A stretch of DNA of 19,205 nt from an uncultured Collinsella sp. (lineage in GTDB: Bacteria > Actinomycetota > Coriobacteriia > Coriobacteriales > Coriobacteriaceae), in the NCBI GenBank assembly GCA_902474645.1, contig CABRWN010000019.1, forward strand, positions 1 to 19,205, written 5' to 3'. Made by a program: the position numbers and the translations under genes. The notes under the pieces are model-generated. The model did no database searches and was not told the origin of the DNA. It saw only the letters and a list, made by a program, of their open reading frames with translations. How positions within the stretch are numbered: the first letter of the stretch is position 1; each line of letters starts with the position of its first letter. Shown here piece by piece: positions 15,229 to 19,205 of this stretch.

Positions 15229-16770
15229 CTACTGTGCGGTGCTGAGCGAGCGCCTGACTGCATCACGCCAGCCCGCAAGGTTTTGCTCGCGGCGCTCGGC
15301 GGACATGTGGGGAAGGAAGGTCCTAACGATCTGGGCATTTTGCTCCAGCTCCTCCAGGTCTTCCCAATAGCCGACGGCAAGACCCGCCAAGTACGCGGCA
15401 CCGATTGCCGTGGTCTCCACCGTCTCGCATTGCAGCACGGGGATATCCAGCAGGTCGGCCTGGAATTGCATGATGAACTCGTTGCGCGAGGCACCGCCAT
15501 CGACAGACAGGCGCTCAATCGAAAGCCCCACGTCCTGCTCCATGGCGCGCAGCACGTCGTAGCTCTGATATGCCATGGATTCGCAGGCGGCACGCACGAT
15601 GGTCGCACGGCTCGAGGCGCCGGTCAGACCGCACACGATACCGCGGGCATGCGGATCCCACCAGGGAGCGCCCAAACCCGCAAAGGCGGGAACGAAGTAG
15701 CAGCCCTCGTTGTCGCTAATCGAAGCGGCGAGTTGTGCCGACTCGCTCACGCTCGAGATGATGCCCATGTTGTTGCGAAGCCAGTTCATGGTGGAACCGG
15801 CGGCAAAGATAGAACCCTCGAGCGCATAGCTGATCTTGCCGTCCGCGGCGATACCGATCGTGGAGACCAGACCGTTCTTGGATTCGACGACCTCGTCGCC
15901 GGTGTTCATGAGCATAAAGCAACCCGTGCCATAGGTGTTTTTGGTCTGGCCGGGATGGAAGCAGCAGTGGCCGAACAGCGACGCCTGCTGATCGCCCGCC
16001 ACGCCCATGATGGGCGGCATGTTGGTCATGATGTCGCTCGCGACGCAGCCGTAGTCGCCCGAGCTCCAGCGAACCTCGGGCATCATGGAACGTGGAACGT
16101 CAAAGAGCGCCAGCAGGTCGTCGTCCCAATCGAGCGTATGGATATTAAAGAGCGCCGTGCGGCTGGCATTGGTGTAGTCGGTGGCAAAGACCTGACTGCC
16201 GGTGAGGTTGTAGATGAGCCAGGTGTCGATGGTGCCGAACATGAGGTCGCCCGCCGCCGCGCTCTCACGCGCACCGTCGACGTTGTCGAGGATCCACTGC
16301 ACCTTGGAAGCCGAGAAATACGGATCGAGTGTGAGTCCCGTGCGGGAGCGCACCAGCTCTTCTGCGCCCCGCTCGACCAGCTCGTCGATCAGAGGTGCGG
16401 TGCGACGGCATTGCCACACGATGGCGTTATAGATGGGTTGGCCGCTTATGCGGTCCCACACCACCGTGGTCTCGCGCTGGTTGGAGATACCGATGGCGGC
16501 GATGCGGTCAGAATGGATGCCGCTCTTAAACTGGACCTCCATCATCACGCCGATCTGGCTGGCAAGCACCTCCATGGGGTCTTGCTCTATCCAACCGGGA
16601 CGCGGGAAGCTGGTTTTGACGCTACGACGTGCCTGCGCGACGATGCAGCCGTACTCGTCGACGATGGTCGCAAGTACCGAGGTGGTGCCGCAGTCGAGCG
16701 CCATGATGTAGGAACCGCCAAAGTTAAACGAGGCATCTTCCATGCCCAGGCTGCCCAGATTCAACGACAT
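15229..16770 (-). CDS. glpK: Glycerol kinase
   Basis: Phosphorylates glycerol to glycerol 3-phosphate with ATP; cytoplasmic FGGY kinase. It is 513 aa, against about 500 in E. coli, with about 18 extra residues at the N-terminus. Substrate residues match E. coli: Arg99/Glu100 in NQRETT, Tyr151 in DPYFSASK and Asp260 in GVAGDQQASLFG. Other conserved strings are IVWQCRRTA, GTIDTWLIYNLTG and NTYGTGCFMLMNTG. The phosphate-binding loop reads ALDCGTTS, where glycerol kinases normally have ALDQGTTS, so the Gln is replaced by Cys27. The His-containing HFYG loop phosphorylated by HPr in many Firmicutes is absent. It starts 13 bases after the tsaC stop and no glycerol facilitator or glycerol-phosphate dehydrogenase gene is nearby. 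Confidence 0.95.
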   Translation of the reverse strand: MSLNLGSLGMEDASFNFGGSYIMALDCGTTSVLATIVDEYGCIVAQARRSVKTSFPRPGWIEQDPMEVLASQIGVMMEVQFKSGIHSDRIAAIGISNQRETTVVWDRISGQPIYNAIVWQCRRTAPLIDELVERGAEELVRSRTGLTLDPYFSASKVQWILDNVDGARESAAAGDLMFGTIDTWLIYNLTGSQVFATDYTNASRTALFNIHTLDWDDDLLALFDVPRSMMPEVRWSSGDYGCVASDIMTNMPPIMGVAGDQQASLFGHCCFHPGQTKNTYGTGCFMLMNTGDEVVESKNGLVSTIGIAADGKISYALEGSIFAAGSTMNWLRNNMGIISSVSESAQLAASISDNEGCYFVPAFAGLGAPWWDPHARGIVCGLTGASSRATIVRAACESMAYQSYDVLRAMEQDVGLSIERLSVDGGASRNEFIMQFQADLLDIPVLQCETVETTAIGAAYLAGLAVGYWEDLEELEQNAQIVRTFLPHMSAERREQNLAGWRDAVRRSLSTAQ

Positions 16771-16783
16771 CGCTTACACCTTT

Positions 16784-17515
16784 CTATTGCATCGGGTCGG
16801 ACAGGACCCGTTCGATCTCTGATGCGGGAAGTGCGCCTTGGCGCAGGATCTGGAGCCCGCCGTGCTGGAACGACACGATGGTCGAGGCGTCGCGACACGG
16901 GGTCTCGCCGGCGTCGACGGCAACATCGACCCCCTCCAGGATGCGACCTTCGACGGCGGCAAAGCTTGCCGGCGAGGGCGCGCCGTGTGTGTTGGCGCTC
17001 GTGCAAGCAAGGGGACTGCCGCAGGCGCGGATGAGCGCTTGGACCACGGGAGAGGCCGAAGCGCGCAGGGCCACGGTGTCGTCGGCAGCACGCATAAAGG
17101 TCGGCACGCAGGGAGCCGCCTTGACCACGATAGTCAGGGCTCCCGGCCAGCATCGTCGCGCAAGTACGCGGGCATCTTCCGGGATATCCACGCCATAGCG
17201 ATCGAGCGCCCCGGCATCATCGACCAGCCAGGCAACCGTTTGGGTGAGCTCGCGCTGCTTGAGGGTAAAGATGCGACGATAGCCGGTACCGAGCGCGGGG
17301 ACCGCGGCGCCGTTGACGGTGGCCTGCGGATCGCGCGGCCACAACAAGGATTCGCTTGTATCTTGGGGGACGGCATCGGAGAAGGCGTTGACTGCCACGG
17401 CGACACCGTAGACGGTCTCGGTCGGGATCAAGGCCAGGCCGCCGCGGCCGAGCACCTCGACCGCGCGCCGATGCGGCTCGCGCGTTCCCTCGTATACCCG
17501 ATAGACCGTCTGCAT
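16784..17515 (-). CDS. tsaC: L-threonylcarbamoyladenylate synthase (YrdC/Sua5 family)
   Basis: Makes threonylcarbamoyl-AMP from threonine, bicarbonate and ATP, the first step of the t6A37 modification of ANN-decoding tRNAs; cytoplasmic. It is 243 aa. Family motifs are GGLALIPTETVYG (25-37), the Lys/Arg pair in FTLKQREL (83-90), RCWPGALTIVV (121-131), VALRAS (148-153), ACTSANTHGAPSP (170-182) and VDAGETPCRDASTIV (200-214). About 30 extra residues (about 43-79, Pro/Ala-rich) are inserted between ETVYG and the IFTLKQR strand, where normal proteins have about 13. There is no long Sua5-type C-terminal domain. The ATG at 17515 is the first in frame; AAGGGG lies 12 bases before it, a longer spacing than normal. 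It is followed by glpK 13 bases later. It often neighbours prmC, but here a toxin-antitoxin pair intervenes. Confidence 0.93.
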   Translation of the reverse strand: MQTVYRVYEGTREPHRRAVEVLGRGGLALIPTETVYGVAVAVNAFSDAVPQDTSESLLWPRDPQATVNGAAVPALGTGYRRIFTLKQRELTQTVAWLVDDAGALDRYGVDIPEDARVLARRCWPGALTIVVKAAPCVPTFMRAADDTVALRASASPVVQALIRACGSPLACTSANTHGAPSPASFAAVEGRILEGVDVAVDAGETPCRDASTIVSFQHGGLQILRQGALPASEIERVLSDPMQ

Positions 17516-17525
17516 GTGTATGCCA

Positions 17526-17604
17526 GCCCCTTACGCTCTGGTGCAAGTTTGTTTACTGAGGGGCATTCTCGCACGAAACATTCAACCTATTTGCCCAGAG
17601 CGCA
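17526..17604 (-). promoter_or_regulatory. Candidate structured leader of tsaC
   Basis: In minus-strand order, CGCTCTGG (17602-17595), GCCCCT (17564-17559), CCAGAGCG (17541-17534) and AGGGGC (17531-17526) occur. The first and third pair over 8 bases (10 with a G-T and a further pair), the second and fourth over 6. The pairings interleave, and the last contains the tsaC ribosome-binding site. They would be alternatives rather than simultaneous, given the 2-base linker. This is a pattern in the sequence, not a recognised riboswitch family. Confidence 0.35.
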
Positions 17605-17624
17605 TGTTGGTTTGGTGAGCGGCT

Positions 17625-17653
17625 CTAGTAGTCGGTGAAAGTGAGGGGGTTAA
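17625..17653 (-). promoter_or_regulatory. Possible promoter of tsaC
   Basis: TTAACC (17648-17653) and TACTAG (17625-17630) on the minus strand are 17 bases apart. Matches are moderate (4 of 6 and 3 of 6). Transcription from here would include the structured leader. Readthrough from the toxin-antitoxin unit is an alternative, as no terminator is seen after it. Confidence 0.28.
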
Positions 17654-17663
17654 TTGAAGATTT

Positions 17664-17966
17664 TTAGCGCGCAAGCGTAACGGTACGATCGGGAAACTCG
17701 ATGCTTGCAACCAGTTTTCCGCCGAGGCTCTCTGCGTACCTGCTCAGCGTGTCGAGCCTCATCGAACCCAACTCCCCACGCTCGAGCTCGGATACACGTT
17801 TTTGAGAAACGCCCATCGACTGGGCGACCGACGCCTGTGTTAGATCTTTTAACCTGCGAATCTGAGCAAGCTTATAGGCTTCGATACGATCGCGAGTCCT
17901 CTCCTGCTCGGCGGTAATGGAGTCGCGTGTTATCCCGCGAGATTCCATATACTCATGCAGTTCCAT
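17664..17966 (-). CDS. XRE-family antitoxin (HigA-type)
   Basis: A 100-aa helix-turn-helix protein expected to neutralise the toxin encoded just upstream and to repress their shared promoter. The XRE-type helix-turn-helix covers about 36-65, with LTQASVAQSMGVSQKRVSELERG. The N-terminal 30 residues are polar and helical. The C-terminal part LVASIEFPDRTV resembles HigA-like antitoxins that follow a Gp49-type toxin. The ATG at 17966 overlaps the toxin gene by 14 bases, and its AGGAGG ribosome-binding site is inside the toxin's last codons. This is the toxin-first order of higBA loci. It ends 148 bases before the tsaC start. Confidence 0.85.
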   Translation of the reverse strand: MELHEYMESRGITRDSITAEQERTRDRIEAYKLAQIRRLKDLTQASVAQSMGVSQKRVSELERGELGSMRLDTLSRYAESLGGKLVASIEFPDRTVTLAR

Positions 17967-18348
17967 CTCGATCGAGCCTCCTTACGTGGCGACGGTATAT
18001 TTGCTCGGCCCTTGGAATGTTGATCGCATACCAACCGTTCCATTTTGCCCTTGACGATCCCGCTCGCGACTTATCACCCGCCAATAGCAATACCGCCTGG
18101 CGCTTGGGGTCAAAGGCGAAGAGGATGCGGATCACCTGCCCACCACATGAAGTCACTCTCAGCTCCTTTAAATGATGAAGCTTCGAGCCCTTTACGCGGT
18201 CAACCAGTGGACGACCAAGGCTGGGACCTTCCTTCTCGAGCACCAAAAGGTCTGCATAAATCTGCTTCAGCGTAGCTTCATCCTGCTCATCAAGCCAAGG
18301 TTCAATGTAATCAAGCACGATACGGTACCGATGCAGCTGATTTGACAT
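17953..18348 (-). CDS. HigB/RelE-superfamily toxin (phage Gp49-like)
   Basis: A 131-aa protein of the RelE/HigB fold, expected to be a ribosome-associated mRNA interferase. The core runs about 45-122: GRPLVDRVKGSKLHHLKELRV, then IRILFAFDPKRQAVLLLAGDK (both within 46-93), then an aromatic segment around Trp103/Trp106/Tyr107 and AEQIYRRH (114-121). The order of a basic helix, the RxxF strand and the LLxGxxK strand is the usual signature. The ATG at 18348 has a strong AAGGAG ribosome-binding site. It is the first gene of the pair and has its own promoter, placing it as an independent module between prmC and tsaC. Toxic activity is inferred from family, not shown. Confidence 0.85.
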   Translation of the reverse strand: MSNQLHRYRIVLDYIEPWLDEQDEATLKQIYADLLVLEKEGPSLGRPLVDRVKGSKLHHLKELRVTSCGGQVIRILFAFDPKRQAVLLLAGDKSRAGSSRAKWNGWYAINIPRAEQIYRRHVRRLDRDGTA

Positions 18349-18362
18349 ACCTTTCTCCTTCT

Positions 18363-18390
18363 ATAGTAGAAGTTTTACGGTATATTGCAA
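18363..18390 (-). promoter_or_regulatory. Promoter of the toxin-antitoxin pair
   Basis: TTGCAA (18385-18390) and TACTAT (18363-18368) on the minus strand are 16 bases apart. The start codon at 18348 is only 14 bases past the -10, so the leader is very short and holds little beyond the ribosome-binding site. Confidence 0.6.
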
Positions 18391-18410
18391 GAGCAAACTT
18401 GAGCAAACGT
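18391..18410. repeat. Tandem 10-base repeat next to the toxin-antitoxin promoter
   Basis: GAGCAAACTT is followed directly by GAGCAAACGT, one mismatch in ten. The first copy touches the -35 box; TTGC (18385-18388) and GCAA (18393-18396) also form a small inverted repeat across it. The position suits binding of the HigA-type antitoxin for autoregulation. Confidence 0.5.
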
Positions 18411-18423
18411 CTATTAGTTCAGC

Positions 18424-19205
18424 TTAAATACGCTGTTTGGGCTCGGTGACGATGGCTCGAACGATGCGGGGACGATCGGTGAGGTCGCGGACGATGCGCA
18501 CGTCCGAGAGACCCGCCTGGCGGCAGAGCTCGGCGGCGGCGTCGAGGGCGCCCTCGTAGAGCTCGCAGGCAAACAGGCCGCCGGCGCGCAGCATATAGGG
18601 CGCCGCATTGAGCAGGCGGCGGAAGATATCGAGGCCGTCGGCGCCGCCCTCGAGCGCCAAATCGGGCTCGAAGTCCTTGACCTCGTGCGGTAGCGAGCGC
18701 ATGACGTCAGTCGGAATGTAGGGCGGGTTGGAGACGAGCACGTCGAAGGTGCCCCATTCCTCGCGGGGGATAGAGCTCACCAGGTTTGTGAGGTTGAAGG
18801 CGACCTCATCGGACGTAAGCCCGAGCACGTCGCGGTTTTTGGTGGCCAGGTCGATGGCACGCGGTTCGATATCGGTAGCGGTGCAGGTGACATGCCCGCG
18901 GCGCTCCCAAGCAAGGGAGAGCGAGATACAGCCCGTGCCGCAGCCGACCTCGAGAACGCGGGCAGTGCGGGGCTCGACCGGAGCGGGCGCGGCAGCATTC
19001 TGCACTAGGGCAGCCTCTTGTTCGGCACCTTCGATGGCGATGCCGTATTCGTCGAGCTCGGGCTCAGCGGCCTCCTCGGCCTCGGTCTCTGCTGCCTTCG
19101 CGGCGGCTTCCTCGGCCTCGCGATCGGCCAGTTCCTCGGCATAGGCGCGGCTGCCCAGCACATCGCTACCCAACGCCGCCTCGTCGGCAGCTGTGAGGCT
19201 GGCGG
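18424..19205 (-). CDS. prmC: Release factor glutamine methyltransferase, C-terminal part (cut by window edge)
   Basis: Methylates the Gln of the GGQ motif in peptide chain release factors using SAM; cytoplasmic. The SAM-binding loop is VLEVGCGTGCISLSLA, the catalytic motif SNPPYIP, and the downstream signature FEPDLALEGGADGLDIFRRLL is also typical. The frame is open to the right edge, so the N-terminal domain lies outside. The TTG at 19171-19173 is probably not the start. The roughly 80 visible residues before the SAM loop are rich in Ala and Glu and contain no normal PRPET substrate motif; VLGSRAYAEELAD faintly resembles it. This is a low-complexity insertion or linker unlike common PrmC proteins. 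The family's usual EIG after strand 4 reads ELYEG here. Confidence 0.9.
   Translation of the reverse strand, partial: ASLTAADEAALGSDVLGSRAYAEELADREAEEAAAKAAETEAEEAAEPELDEYGIAIEGAEQEAALVQNAAAPAPVEPRTARVLEVGCGTGCISLSLAWERRGHVTCTATDIEPRAIDLATKNRDVLGLTSDEVAFNLTNLVSSIPREEWGTFDVLVSNPPYIPTDVMRSLPHEVKDFEPDLALEGGADGLDIFRRLLNAAPYMLRAGGLFACELYEGALDAAAELCRQAGLSDVRIVRDLTDRPRIVRAIVTEPKQRI

Noticed and set aside
15283..17034. Plus-strand open frame of 583 codons across glpK and tsaC
   Set aside because: Antisense to two genes with intact catalytic motifs; no ribosome-binding site or family signature.

Overview
The window reads as a stretch of conserved housekeeping chromosome from a GC-rich, anaerobic-type actinobacterium, most likely the Coriobacteriia (Collinsella or a close relative). 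This is an inference from base composition, protein flavour and the gene order prmC / tsaC / glpK / upp / atp operon / murA / LCP; no rRNA or marker was available to confirm it. Almost everything is on the minus strand; only pepT is on the plus strand.

Left part (1-4600): a phosphohexomutase (start moved inward to a GTG at 1561), then a two-gene unit read leftwards in which a DtxR/MntR-type metalloregulator is followed 10 bases later by a homocysteine S-methyltransferase, closed by an intrinsic terminator. The regulator gene is divergent from pepT (tripeptidase). Between them lies a perfect inverted repeat with 9-base arms, placed to control both promoters. pepT ends in a strong terminator.

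Middle (4600-14264): murA and an LCP-family cell-wall ligase gene form a short unit. Upstream of them is the complete F-type ATP synthase operon in the order AtpI-like, a, c, b, delta, alpha, gamma, beta, epsilon, with a good promoter at 14236-14263 and a terminator at 7215-7253. That terminator sits only 13 bases before the TTG start of murA.

Right part (14264-19205): upp, glpK and tsaC (threonylcarbamoyl-AMP synthase), then a HigBA-type toxin-antitoxin pair, then the C-terminal part of prmC (release-factor methyltransferase), cut by the window edge. The toxin-antitoxin pair separates prmC from tsaC, two translation genes that are often neighbours, and is the clearest accessory insertion here.

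I did not find CRISPR arrays, transposons, tRNA or rRNA genes, or a clearly new multi-gene system. The most interesting items are small: the shared operator between the metalloregulator and pepT; interleaved RNA pairings over the tsaC ribosome-binding site; a repeat-flanked toxin-antitoxin promoter; Ala/Glu-rich and other insertions in PrmC and TsaC; a signal-peptide-like N-terminus on ATP synthase subunit b; and the terminator wedged against murA.
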